A stretch of 34,723 bases of DNA. Source: Candidatus Alistipes faecigallinarum (GTDB taxonomy: Bacteria > Bacteroidota > Bacteroidia > Bacteroidales > Rikenellaceae). A program made the translations under genes and the position numbers. This document shows positions 27,416 to 34,723 of this stretch, in pieces. The stretch is from NCBI GenBank assembly GCA_019115605.1, contig DXDG01000028.1, positions 1 through 34,723 of the forward strand, given 5' to 3'. Position 1 is the first letter of the stretch. Each line of letters begins with the position of its first letter. Below the pieces are notes generated by a model. It was not told the origin of the DNA and made no database searches. It saw only the letters and a program-made list of their open reading frames with translations.

Positions 27416-28657
27416 ATGGAGAAGAAAAAGATAGCCTTTATCATCATCCGCTACGGCGTCGCGGTGAACGGCGGTGCCGAAGCACACTGCCGCATGCTCG
27501 CCGAACGGCTCATCCCCTTCTACGACGTCGAGGTGCTGACGACCACCACGCGCATCTTCGGCGACCCCGAGACGGATTTTGCCGAAGGGGAAAGCGTCGA
27601 GAACGGCGTGACGGTCCGCCGCTTCCGCCCCCACCCGATCGACGGGGAGCGGCACCGCCAGCTCGGGAGACAGTGCCGCACGGCCCTCAGGGTCCGCCGC
27701 CACCTGGACCAGCTCCATCTGCTGGGCGCGGTCTCCTCGCTCCATCCCGTATGGCGGATGAGCACGGAGGCCGAAAGGCGCTTCTTCCTCTCGCAGCCCG
27801 ACCACACCCCCGCGATGCTGCGCTTCATCGAGCAGTACCAGGAGGAGTACGCCGCCCTGCTCTTCATGAACTTCTACTTCAGCCAGACGGTGCTGGGCAG
27901 CGTGATCGCCCCGCAGAAGACGATTCTCATCCCGCTGGTCCATCCCGACAAGAACCTCTATTGGGCCCTCAATGCCCCGATGTTCACCCGCGTGCGCCAC
28001 ATCGCCTTCAACACCGAAGCCGAACGGCACGCCGCCCGCCGGATCTTCGGCACGTCGCTGGCCCCGAACAGTCTTGTCGGCTGCGGCATCGAGCAGACGA
28101 CGGCCGCCGACTGGGATCAGGTCCGGGCCCGCTACCATCTTCCGGAGCGCTATGTCCTCTATCTGGGGCGCGTTACACCCTCGAAACTCAACGACCTCAT
28201 CCCCTGTTTCCTCGACTACTGCCGCCGCTACGGCAGCGACACGAAACTGGTGCTCACGGGAGGCATCGACCCGCAGGCGGGCGAAGAGACCCACCCGGAG
28301 ATCCTCCGCACGGGGTTTGTCTGCGACGCCGAGAAGGCGGCGATCATCCGCCACGCAACGGTCATGGTGAACCCCTCGCACCTGGAGAGCCTCTCGCTAC
28401 TGATGCTCGAAGCGATGAACAGCCGTATCCCGGTCCTCGTGAACGGCCGCAGCCGCGTGATGAAGGAGCACTGCCGGCTAAGCGGCGCCGCACTCTGGTA
28501 CGACAACAAGCGGGAGTTTCTCCGACACCTCCACCGGCTGCTCACCGACGAAGCGTTTCGCACGGAGCTGGGGTCACGGGGCCCGGCCTACGTCCGGGAG
28601 CATTACGCCTGGGAGCGCATCATCCCCGCACTGCGGCATCTGATCGAGGCGATCTGA
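27416..28657 (+). CDS. Glycosyltransferase, GT4-like
   Basis: 413 residues from the ATG at 27416 (MEKKKIAFIIIRYGVAVNGG). The frame starts earlier, but within the preceding terminator. The two-Rossmann GT-B layout is suggested by the N-terminal GGAEAHCRMLAERL loop and a C-terminal donor-binding domain with YVLYLGRVTPSK and PSHLESLSLLMLEAMNSRIP. The latter carries the E-x7-E-like signature of GT4 enzymes. It probably transfers a sugar from a nucleotide-sugar in surface polysaccharide or lipid assembly; substrate unknown. It is monocistronic and not within a polysaccharide cluster. The upstream TATTTTTA (27386-27393) resembles a degenerate -7 box. Confidence 0.9.
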   Translation: MEKKKIAFIIIRYGVAVNGGAEAHCRMLAERLIPFYDVEVLTTTTRIFGDPETDFAEGESVENGVTVRRFRPHPIDGERHRQLGRQCRTALRVRRHLDQLHLLGAVSSLHPVWRMSTEAERRFFLSQPDHTPAMLRFIEQYQEEYAALLFMNFYFSQTVLGSVIAPQKTILIPLVHPDKNLYWALNAPMFTRVRHIAFNTEAERHAARRIFGTSLAPNSLVGCGIEQTTAADWDQVRARYHLPERYVLYLGRVTPSKLNDLIPCFLDYCRRYGSDTKLVLTGGIDPQAGEETHPEILRTGFVCDAEKAAIIRHATVMVNPSHLESLSLLMLEAMNSRIPVLVNGRSRVMKEHCRLSGAALWYDNKREFLRHLHRLLTDEAFRTELGSRGPAYVREHYAWERIIPALRHLIEAI

Positions 28658-28708
28658 CGGCCTCACGGGCAGACTGCCCACTCTTCGCCCCCCTGCCGGC
28701 AAAAACAA

Positions 28709-28748
28709 CGGCGCGACATCCCTCCGGGGAGATCGCGCCGCTTTTTTT
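28709..28748 (+). terminator. Terminator after the glycosyltransferase gene
   Basis: CGGCGCGA (28709-28716) pairs with TCGCGCCG (28733-28740); the intervening bases can extend the stem. A run of seven T follows (28742-28748). On the other strand the same stem is followed by TTGTTTTTG, so it may also serve the convergent gene. Confidence 0.8.
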
Positions 28749-28763
28749 CATGCAAACGCCGGT

Positions 28764-29603
28764 TCAGAAGGCATGCACGGCCCGCACGAGGAACTTGCCG
28801 TACTTCTGGATCTCGACGACATAGGGAGGCTCGATGTTCATGTGCGACGTATAGGCATTGCGCTCGTTGGCCTCCGTCGAGGAGAAGTAGTTTACCAGAC
28901 GGTCCATCCGCTTGCCGCCGGCCGCCTTGAGGCGTTCGTTGAAGAACTTCTGCGCCTTGCGGTTGTATGCCGCCCGGGAGCCGCCGTTGTAGTTGTGGCC
29001 GATGTTGAGCAGCTCGTCGATCGAGGGCAGGTACCACCCTTCGCCCTTCTCGCGGCACCACTTGAAGGCGGGGAAGTCGTCCCACGAAAGGCCGTTGGCG
29101 GCGATGTACTCCTCGACGATGCGCATGTTCACCCGGCCGTCGCCGCGGTCCGTGGCGCCGACCACCCGCAGGTCGGGTTTGCGGAACCCGCTCCACGGAA
29201 GATAGATCTCGTCGAGCGAGAGGGCCAGTCCGTGCATGCCGTCCTCGGAAACCATGCAGACGATGCCGCGCACGCCGTCCGCCTCGTACAGGTCCCCGAT
29301 CTCATACCGTCTGGCCGTCGGTGCGGCCTCCGCAGACCGGGCGGCCGGTGCAACCTCTGCCGGCACGGCATAGCGCTCCGTTTCGCCGTTGGCGTAGCGG
29401 ATGTAGGCGAGATCCTTGACCGGCACGATATAGGTCGGGCCCTCGGGATAGGAGTATTTCTTGTAACGGACGGCCTCCGTCGAAATCTCGAGCACGTTGG
29501 CCTCGACCTTCGTGGAGTCTCTGCGGACGATCAGGTCCTGGGCCGAAGCCGTCATCGCGCCGCACAGGGCGGCAAGCAGCAGAAGAAGCGTTTTTCTCAT
29601 CAT
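28764..29603 (-). CDS. Secreted protein with DUF1566-like C-terminal domain
   Basis: 279 residues. The signal peptide MMRKTLLLLLAALCGAMTASA is followed by QD (probable signal peptidase I cleavage); either of the two adjacent ATGs could be the start. The N-terminal region (DLIVRRDSTKVEANVLEIST, YIVPVKDLAYIRYANGE) is a small domain seen in many exported Bacteroidetes proteins. The C-terminal region contains WCREKGEGWYLPSIDELLNI, the hallmark of DUF1566/FISUMP-like domains, which have a C-type-lectin-like look. Function unknown. It is transcribed divergently from ftsY. Confidence 0.85.
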   Translation of the reverse strand: MMRKTLLLLLAALCGAMTASAQDLIVRRDSTKVEANVLEISTEAVRYKKYSYPEGPTYIVPVKDLAYIRYANGETERYAVPAEVAPAARSAEAAPTARRYEIGDLYEADGVRGIVCMVSEDGMHGLALSLDEIYLPWSGFRKPDLRVVGATDRGDGRVNMRIVEEYIAANGLSWDDFPAFKWCREKGEGWYLPSIDELLNIGHNYNGGSRAAYNRKAQKFFNERLKAAGGKRMDRLVNYFSSTEANERNAYTSHMNIEPPYVVEIQKYGKFLVRAVHAF

Positions 29604-29691
29604 CTCAAAATCTATTCTGAAAATCCGGACCCGGCGTCCGCCCATGCGGCCGGGAGTCTCCCGGCGGGCGAACGCAGGACTTACAATACGA

Positions 29692-29699
29692 CAAATGTA
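29692..29699 (-). promoter_or_regulatory. -7 box for the DUF1566-like gene
   Basis: Minus-strand TACATTTG; it lies 89 bases upstream of the ATG and close to the ftsY promoter on the other strand, so the two upstream promoter regions overlap. No clear TTG at -33. Confidence 0.5.
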
Positions 29700-29723
29700 A
29701 CGCTTTTTTTGAAACTTTCTTGC

Positions 29724-29731
29724 TATCTTTG
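29724..29731 (+). promoter_or_regulatory. -7 box for ftsY-rimO
   Basis: TATCTTTG, 20 bases upstream of the ftsY ATG. The expected -33 region is a T run (29703-29710) followed by G. Confidence 0.6.
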
Positions 29732-29751
29732 TCCCATAAAAAGAGAGACAC

Positions 29752-30750
29752 ATGGGATTTTTCGATCTATTCAAGAAGAAGCAGGATACGCCCGCCGACA
29801 GGGAGCAGGCCCCGCAGCGCCAGCAGGAGCTCGACGCCGGGCTCGAAAAGACCAAGACGGGGCTCTTCTCGAAGCTGGCCCGCGCCGTTGCCGGACGTTC
29901 GACGATCGACTCGTCGGTGCTCGACGACCTCGAGGAGGTGCTCATCTCCTCGGACGTGGGTGTCGAGACGACCGTGAAGATCATCCGCCGCATCGAGGAG
30001 CGCGTGGCCCGCGACAAGTACATGAACGCCTCGGAACTCCAGTCGATCCTCCGCGAGGAGGTCTCGGCCCTCCTGGAGGAGGCGCACGGCTCGGCAGAGC
30101 ACTTCGGCCTCGACGCCACCGAAGGCGAGCCCTATGTCGTGATGGTCGTGGGCGTGAACGGCGCCGGCAAGACCACGACGATCGGCAAGCTCGCCGCACA
30201 GCTCACGAAGGCGGGCCGCAAGGTGTGGATCGGCGCCGCCGACACGTTCCGCGCCGCGGCCATCGACCAGCTCCAGGTGTGGGCCGACCGCGCCGGGGCG
30301 ACGATGATCCATCAGCAGATGGGCTCGGACCCCGCATCGGTAGCCTTCGACACGCTCACCTCGGCCAAGGCCAACGGCGCCGACGTGGTGCTTATCGACA
30401 CGGCCGGCCGCCTGCACAACAAGGTGAACCTGATGAACGAGCTGACGAAGATCCGCAACGTCATGTCGAAGGTGATCCCCGGAGCGCCGCACGAGGTGAT
30501 GCTCGTACTCGACGGCTCCACGGGGCAGAACGCCTTCGAGCAGGCCCGGCAGTTCACGCAGGCCACGCAGGTAACCTCGCTGGCGATCACCAAGCTCGAC
30601 GGCACGGCCAAGGGCGGCGTGGTGATCGGCATCAGCGACCAGTTTCACATTCCGGTGCGTTACATAGGTATCGGCGAGGGGATCGACCAGCTGCGCATCT
30701 TCGACCGCCGCGAATTCGTCCATGCACTCTTCGGCGATGCGAAAGATTAA
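29752..30750 (+). CDS. ftsY: Signal recognition particle receptor FtsY
   Basis: SRP-receptor GTPase that docks ribosome-nascent chain complexes at the membrane. 332 residues with a short N-terminal A region, as in many Bacteroidetes. The NG domain is intact: helical N domain (DDLEEVLISSDVGVETTVKI), P-loop GVNGAGKTTT at 134-143, DTFRAAAIDQL, DTAGR and TKLDGTAKGG. Its last 14 bases overlap the start of rimO, so the two are probably translated as a coupled pair. Confidence 0.97.
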   Translation: MGFFDLFKKKQDTPADREQAPQRQQELDAGLEKTKTGLFSKLARAVAGRSTIDSSVLDDLEEVLISSDVGVETTVKIIRRIEERVARDKYMNASELQSILREEVSALLEEAHGSAEHFGLDATEGEPYVVMVVGVNGAGKTTTIGKLAAQLTKAGRKVWIGAADTFRAAAIDQLQVWADRAGATMIHQQMGSDPASVAFDTLTSAKANGADVVLIDTAGRLHNKVNLMNELTKIRNVMSKVIPGAPHEVMLVLDGSTGQNAFEQARQFTQATQVTSLAITKLDGTAKGGVVIGISDQFHIPVRYIGIGEGIDQLRIFDRREFVHALFGDAKD

Positions 30751-32053
30751 CGTCATCACCCTCGGCTGTTCGAAGAACACCGTGGATTCCGAGCACCTGA
30801 TGGCCCGCCTGGCCGCCGCGGGCTATACCGTCGTTTTCGACAGCGACCGCACGGACGCCAAGACCGTGGTCATCAACACCTGCGGCTTCATCGGCGACGC
30901 CAAGCAGGAGTCCATCGACATGATCCTGCGTGCGGCGGCCGCCAAGCGCGCCGGAAAGATCGAGCATCTGTTCGTCATCGGCTGCCTCTCGGAGCGCTAT
31001 GCCGACGAGCTGCGTACCGAAATTCCCGAGGTGGACGACTACTTCGGCGCCCGCACCTGGGAGGGCATCATCCGCGCCCTGGGGGCCTCGGAGGATCCCG
31101 CACTGGAGACCGAGCGTCTGCTGACCACCCCGCGCCACTACGCCTACCTGAAGATCTCCGAGGGCTGCAACTGGAAGTGCGGCTACTGCGCCATCCCGCT
31201 GATCCGCGGGCCGCACGTCTCGGTTCCGATGGAGGAGCTCGAGGCCGAAGCCCGGAAACTCGCCGCCGAGGGCGTGCGCGAGCTGATCGTCATCGCCCAG
31301 GATACGACCTACTACGGCATCGACCTCTACGGGCGCCGCATGCTCGGCGAGCTGCTGCGCCGCCTCTGCCGCATCGAGGGGATCGCGTGGATCCGCCTCC
31401 ACTACGCCTACCCGGCGGCCTTCCCCGACGACGTGATCGAGGTGATGGCTTCCGAACCCAAGATCTGCAAATACCTCGACATCCCCTTCCAGCATATCTC
31501 CGACGCCCAGCTTGCGGCCATGCACCGCCGCCACACGAAGGCCGAGGCGATGGAGTTGATCCGCCGTCTGCGCGGGGCAATTCCCGACCTGGCGCTGCGC
31601 ACGACCCTGCTGGTGGGCTATTCGGGCGAGACGGAGGCCGACTTTACGGAGCTGCTCGACTTTGTCCGCGAGGTGCGTTTCGACCGCCTCGGGGTCTTCG
31701 CCTACTCCGAGGAGGAGGGAACCTATTCGGCCCGCGAACTGCACGACGACATACCCGAGGCCGTCAAGCAGGAGCGCGTCGAGCGGATCATGGCCCTGCA
31801 GAACGGCATCTCGCTCGACAACAACCGCCGCCGCGTGGGGCGCACCGAACAGGTGCTGATCGACTCGCGGCAGGGCGACTTCTACGTCGGCCGCACGCAG
31901 TACGACTCGCCCGAGGTCGATCAGGAGATTCTCATCCCGGCCGACGAACGGCGCCTGCTGCGCGGGCACTTCTACGACGTACGGATCACCTCGGCCGCCG
32001 ACTACGACCTCTACGGAACGGTCGTGGCAAAACCCCGCACGGGGCATCGGTAG
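30737..32053 (+). CDS. rimO: Ribosomal protein S12 methylthiotransferase RimO
   Basis: Radical SAM enzyme that methylthiolates a conserved aspartate of ribosomal protein S12. 438 residues from the ATG at 30737 (MRKINVITLGCSKN), overlapping the end of ftsY. The UPF0004 domain has cluster ligands Cys11, Cys49 and Cys83. The radical SAM motif CNWKCGYC gives Cys144, Cys148 and Cys151. A C-terminal TRAM-like RNA-binding domain (about 372-435) is present (GRTEQVLIDSRQGDFYVGRT). The RGPHVSVPMEEL segment and the conserved YAYP favour RimO over MiaB. Confidence 0.95.
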   Translation: MRKINVITLGCSKNTVDSEHLMARLAAAGYTVVFDSDRTDAKTVVINTCGFIGDAKQESIDMILRAAAAKRAGKIEHLFVIGCLSERYADELRTEIPEVDDYFGARTWEGIIRALGASEDPALETERLLTTPRHYAYLKISEGCNWKCGYCAIPLIRGPHVSVPMEELEAEARKLAAEGVRELIVIAQDTTYYGIDLYGRRMLGELLRRLCRIEGIAWIRLHYAYPAAFPDDVIEVMASEPKICKYLDIPFQHISDAQLAAMHRRHTKAEAMELIRRLRGAIPDLALRTTLLVGYSGETEADFTELLDFVREVRFDRLGVFAYSEEEGTYSARELHDDIPEAVKQERVERIMALQNGISLDNNRRRVGRTEQVLIDSRQGDFYVGRTQYDSPEVDQEILIPADERRLLRGHFYDVRITSAADYDLYGTVVAKPRTGHR

Positions 32054-32078
32054 GAGCGTCGCACGGCACCACACGGAA

Positions 32079-32112
32079 ATGGGGCAAAAGCAACTCTTTG
32101 CCTCATTTTTTT
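32079..32112 (+). terminator. Terminator of ftsY-rimO
   Basis: ATGGGGCAAA (32079-32088) pairs with TTTGCCTCAT (32097-32106), including one G-U pair, followed by TTTTTT. The T run overlaps the -33 TTG of the next promoter. Confidence 0.82.
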
Positions 32113-32141
32113 GTTTTTTACCGATCCTTTTCGTACCTTTG
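32111..32141 (+). promoter_or_regulatory. Promoter of the coiled-coil/zapA pair
   Basis: -33 TTG (32111-32113), 20-base spacer, -7 box TACCTTTG (32134-32141). It directly abuts the rimO terminator. Confidence 0.8.
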
Positions 32142-32171
32142 AGTGGTTAACAGGAACTTCTCCCGAGGAGC

Positions 32172-32501
32172 ATGGCCGACAAAAGCGTGATAACGAACCT
32201 CGAAACCCGTGTAGGGCGACTGATCGAAGAACATCGGCGGCTCTGCGGGCTCTGCTCCGAGCTGACCCGGGAGCGGGATACGCTGCGGGCCGAGAAGCGC
32301 TCGCTTGAGGAGCGCATCCGCGAACTGGATGCCCAGGTGGGACGCATGCAGCTGGCCGAAGGTCTTGCGGGAGGAGGTACGAACCGTGAAAAGGCGCGGG
32401 CACGCGTAAACCGTCTTATGCGGGAGGTGGACAAGTGCATCGCGCTCGTGGGACAGTCGCAGACCGATTCCGCAGCCCCCAGAAAGGGAAAGGCCGAATA
32501 G
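32172..32501 (+). CDS. Small coiled-coil protein, possible ZapB-like division factor
   Basis: 109 residues, mostly one long charged coiled coil (NLETRVGRLIEEHRRLCGLC, RERDTLRAEKRSLEERIREL), then a short basic tail. No signal peptide or membrane segment, so cytoplasmic. It lies just upstream of zapA under a shared promoter. By position and architecture it may be a partner of ZapA, as ZapB is in E. coli; this is inference, as coiled coils are poor evidence of homology. Confidence 0.82.
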   Translation: MADKSVITNLETRVGRLIEEHRRLCGLCSELTRERDTLRAEKRSLEERIRELDAQVGRMQLAEGLAGGGTNREKARARVNRLMREVDKCIALVGQSQTDSAAPRKGKAE

Positions 32502-32600
32502 ACACCGCGCAGCGACAAACCCGAGCACGGGTCCGAAGCGAAGGATACAAAGGCAGCCGGCGCAAAAGGCCCGACTCCTGAAGACGAAGAGGGCACAGAA

Positions 32601-32670
32601 GAACGCAGGAGGGGCAGGAGGGCGCAGGAAGGCGCAAGAGGGCACGGGAAGGACGCAAGAGGACGCAGGA
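32601..32670 (+). repeat. Purine-rich imperfect 10-bp tandem repeat upstream of zapA
   Basis: Seven consecutive 10-base units (GAACGCAGGA, GGGGCAGGAG, GGCGCAGGAA, GGCGCAAGAG, GGCACGGGAA, GGACGCAAGA, GGACGCAGGA), almost all purine apart from C at positions 3 and 5. It occupies the 207-base untranslated spacer between the coiled-coil gene and zapA. The rest of that spacer is also purine-rich and has no gene. Confidence 0.75.
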
Positions 32671-32708
32671 CAAAGAAGAGGAAGGCAGAATAAACGAACG
32701 ACGAAACA

Positions 32709-33008
32709 ATGGCAAAACAGGCGATAACGCTCAAGATAGCCGGAAAGAGCTATCCGTTCCAGATCGAGAGCGGCAAAGAGGAGATGTACCGTCTGGCCGA
32801 GCGCGAAGTGAACAACTACCTCGCCCTGATCAAGCAACAGAATATCCGCAACTGGACCGATCAGGACTACTTGTCGATGACCGCCCTGAAATTCGCCATC
32901 GCCAATGTCGGGATGCGGCAAAGCCGCGAACTCGACAGCGAAGATCTCCGCAGGCTCGAAGCGATCGGCAACGAGATCGACGCCTGCCTGAACGACCCGA
33001 CCCGCTGA
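32709..33008 (+). CDS. zapA: Cell division protein ZapA
   Basis: FtsZ-ring-associated protein that crosslinks FtsZ filaments. 99 residues, the usual length. The N-terminal globular part (ITLKIAGKSYPFQIESGKEE, RLAEREVNNYLALIKQQ) and a C-terminal helix region (SMTALKFAIANVGMRQSREL) fit the family. It lies after a coiled-coil gene and before the 6S RNA candidate and rny; the zapA-ssrS neighbourhood also occurs in E. coli. Confidence 0.93.
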   Translation: MAKQAITLKIAGKSYPFQIESGKEEMYRLAEREVNNYLALIKQQNIRNWTDQDYLSMTALKFAIANVGMRQSRELDSEDLRRLEAIGNEIDACLNDPTR

Positions 33009-33098
33009 CCGCCGGGCAAAGAGTGGAGGCCACCGCCGGGAGAAGAGCGAAGACCGCCGGACAAAGAGTGGAGACCACCGCCGGGTGAAGCCGAAGGG
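33009..33098 (+). repeat. Purine-rich 45-bp tandem repeat downstream of zapA
   Basis: CCGCCGG recurs at 33009, 33033, 33054 and 33078, giving alternating 24- and 21-base units, so a 45-base unit occurs twice. The two 24-base units (33009-33032 and 33054-33077) match at 22 of 24 positions. A degenerate GCGGAAGA tail continues to about 33120. It starts immediately after the zapA stop codon and is non-coding. Confidence 0.78.
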
Positions 33099-33211
33099 CG
33101 GAAGAGCGGCGGAAGATACGGAGCGAGAAAAGGGCCCGTCGGCCGGAAAGACCGGCGCCGCCCGCATACAAAAGAGAAGGTTCTTTTACATATTATAAAG
33201 GATAAATCTAC

Positions 33212-33412
33212 CCGCATAGATTCCTTAAAGCTTTGCGAAACTGAACACTTATTACATTGGGGCAACTTGCGATGCTTCAAAATCAGGCCTTACTACCCTT
33301 CGGGGGAGTGCGCTGCGGCGCACCGTTGGAAGATTGCGATTCTCGGAGCCCCCACATATGACAATCTTGCAGATTCGTCAAACGAGAGTAAGGAATCCTA
33401 TGCGGTTTTTTT
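33212..33412 (+). ncRNA. ssrS: 6S RNA candidate
   Basis: About 200 bases with the 6S architecture. The ends close in a 15-bp stem with one bulge (33212-33226 with 33390-33405), followed by seven T. A second stem pairs 33232-33239 with 33374-33382 around one bulged base. A large central bubble follows (about 33240-33256 against 33355-33373), then a further helix with TGGGG/CCCCA and an apical arm with hairpins CCC-ttc-GGG and GTGCGC-tgcg-GCGCAC (33308-33323). 6S RNA mimics an open promoter and sequesters housekeeping RNA polymerase. Location directly after zapA matches ssrS of E. coli. No standard -7 box was found upstream, so the exact 5' end is uncertain. Confidence 0.75.
33390..33412 (+). 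terminator. 3' arm and T run of the 6S RNA candidate
   Basis: The 3' strand of the closing stem (33390-33405) is followed by TTTTTTT (33406-33412). rny begins 46 bases further on with no visible promoter, so some read-through into rny is possible. Confidence 0.6.
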
Positions 33413-33458
33413 GTAAAACCATTGAAAACCCCATAATAAAAACAAAAAGCAACGAACG

Positions 33459-34723
33459 ATGAATACCATCATTTTGACTGCCTGCATCTCCGCGGTGGTC
33501 GCCGTTGCGGTCTATGCGGTCGTTACGAACCTCATAGCCAAGACGTCGATCCGCAAGCGCCGCGAAGCCGCCCTCAAGGAGGCCGAAGCCGAAGGGGAGA
33601 TGATCAAGAAGGAGCGTATCCTCCAGGCAAAGGAGAAGTTCATACAGCTCAAGAGCGAATACGACCGCCAGGTCAATGAACGGAACCAGAAGATCGCCCA
33701 GAGCGAACAGCGGGCCAAGCAGATCGAACAGAACCTCCAGAACAAGGAGCGCGACCTGGAGGGCCGCATCCGCGAAAACGACCGGCTCAAGGATCAGCTG
33801 CAGAACCAGCTGCAGATCCTCGAACACAAGAAGGAGGAGGTCGACCAGATGCAGCGCGAGCAGAACCTCCGCCTCGAACAGATCTCGGGCATGAGCTCCG
33901 AGGAGGCGAAGAACATCCTGGTCGAGAACATGAAGGCCGAGGCGAAGACCGAAGCCGCCGCCTACATCAACGAGACGATCGAGGAGGCGAAGATGACCGC
34001 CTCGAAGGAGGCCAAGCGAATCATCGTGGCCTCGATCCAGCGCGTAGCGACCGAGACGGCCATCGAGAATGCCGTGACGGTCTTCAACATCGAGAGCGAC
34101 GAGGTCAAGGGCCGCATCATCGGCCGCGAGGGCCGCAACATCCGCGCCCTGGAGGCTGCCACGGGCATCGAGATCATCGTCGACGACACCCCCGAGGCGA
34201 TTATCCTCTCGGGCTTCGATCCCGTGCGCCGCGAAATTGCCCGCCTGGCCCTGCACCAGCTCGTAACCGACGGACGCATCCACCCGGCACGCATCGAGGA
34301 GGTCGTGGCCAAGGTCCAGAAGCAGATCGAGGAGGAGATCGTCGAGGTCGGCAAGCGTACGGCCATCGACCTGGGTATCCACGGTCTGCATCCCGAGATG
34401 ATCCGCCTGATCGGCAAGATGAAATACCGCTCCTCCTATGGCCAGAACCTCCTCCAGCACGCCCGTGAAACGGCGAACCTCGCAGGCATCATGGCCGCCG
34501 AGCTGGGGCTGAATCCCAAGGTGGCACGCCGCGCCGGCCTGCTGCACGATATCGGCAAGGTGCCCGACGACGAGCCCGAACTGCCGCACGCAATCATCGG
34601 CATGAAGCTCGCCGAGAAGTACAAGGAGAAGCCCGAAGTCTGCAACGCCATCGGCGCCCACCACGACGAGGTGGAGATGACCTCGCTCATCGCGCCGATC
34701 ATCCAGGTCTGCGACGCCATCTC
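33459..34723 (+). CDS. rny: Ribonuclease Y (partial, C-terminus outside window)
   Basis: Membrane-anchored endoribonuclease that initiates mRNA decay. 421 codons are present and the frame is open at the window edge. The ATG at 33459 gives [20 protein letters not shown], one N-terminal membrane segment. A long coiled coil follows (about 35-165; [20 protein letters not shown]), then a KH domain (about 200-270; [20 protein letters not shown]). The HD phosphohydrolase domain has the metal-binding HDIGK with His363-Asp364 and a later AHHDEVE. About 90-100 residues are missing compared with family length (about 510-520). It follows the 6S RNA candidate. Confidence 0.96.
   Translation, partial: MNTIILTACISAVVAVAVYAVVTNLIAKTSIRKRREAALKEAEAEGEMIKKERILQAKEKFIQLKSEYDRQVNERNQKIAQSEQRAKQIEQNLQNKERDLEGRIRENDRLKDQLQNQLQILEHKKEEVDQMQREQNLRLEQISGMSSEEAKNILVENMKAEAKTEAAAYINETIEEAKMTASKEAKRIIVASIQRVATETAIENAVTVFNIESDEVKGRIIGREGRNIRALEAATGIEIIVDDTPEAIILSGFDPVRREIARLALHQLVTDGRIHPARIEEVVAKVQKQIEEEIVEVGKRTAIDLGIHGLHPEMIRLIGKMKYRSSYGQNLLQHARETANLAGIMAAELGLNPKVARRAGLLHDIGKVPDDEPELPHAIIGMKLAEKYKEKPEVCNAIGAHHDEVEMTSLIAPIIQVCDAI

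Noticed and set aside
29604..30119. N-terminal extension of the DUF1566-like protein into ftsY
   Set aside because: It is antisense to ftsY and precedes an obvious signal peptide beginning at 29603.
32118..33167. Minus-strand frames across the zapA region (up to 349 codons)
   Set aside because: They are open because the purine-rich repeats give pyrimidine-rich antisense without stops. The proteins are runs of Ser, Pro, Leu, Cys and Phe and lie over two real genes.

Overview
The window looks like a chromosomal core region of a GC-rich Bacteroidetes, most likely of the Rikenellaceae/Alistipes type. The taxonomic placement is an inference. It rests on recurrent Bacteroidetes-type promoters (-7 box TAnnTTTG, -33 TTG, spacing 19-20), near absence of Shine-Dalgarno sequences, the rpmB-rpmG-DUF4295 cluster, DUF4988/BACON surface lipoproteins, and FKBP lipoproteins.

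Region 1 (1-11.5 kb, minus strand) is a continuous information-processing cluster. In transcription order it reads tRNA-Thr(TGT), tRNA-Tyr(GTA), tRNA-Gly(TCC), tuf, tRNA-Trp(CCA), secE, nusG, rplK, rplA, rplJ, rplL, rpoB, rpoC (cut by the window edge). A promoter sits just upstream of tRNA-Thr. There are two internal hairpin plus U-tract structures, between tuf and tRNA-Trp and between rplL and rpoB, that look like partial terminators setting relative expression.

Region 2 (11.7-17.3 kb) carries a coiled-coil lipoprotein, a 1236-residue surface lipoprotein with about 15 cysteine-bearing 27-residue repeats, and rpmE (L31 type B).

Region 3 (17.4-22.6 kb) has a CAT-anticodon tRNA with a non-canonical T-arm and a DUF3127 gene with an SSB-like C-terminal tail. 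A minus-strand run follows: arginase-family ureohydrolase, nhaA, FKBP lipoprotein, larger FKBP lipoprotein.

Region 4 (22.9-28.7 kb, plus strand) has pdxB, pyrD and cinA, then the ribosomal-protein operon rpmB-rpmG-DUF4295 (the last only 52 codons), then a GT4-like glycosyltransferase.

Region 5 (28.7-34.7 kb) has a secreted protein divergent from ftsY-rimO, then a coiled-coil/zapA pair, a strong 6S RNA candidate and rny (RNase Y, cut by the window edge). Purine-rich tandem repeats occupy the spacers on both sides of zapA.

Most of the window is conserved housekeeping sequence, and I see no mobile element, CRISPR array or defence island. The items most worth a second look are the 6S RNA candidate, the two attenuator-like hairpins, the odd CAT tRNA, the SSB-tailed DUF3127 protein, the Cys-for-Ser change in PyrD, and the repeats around zapA.
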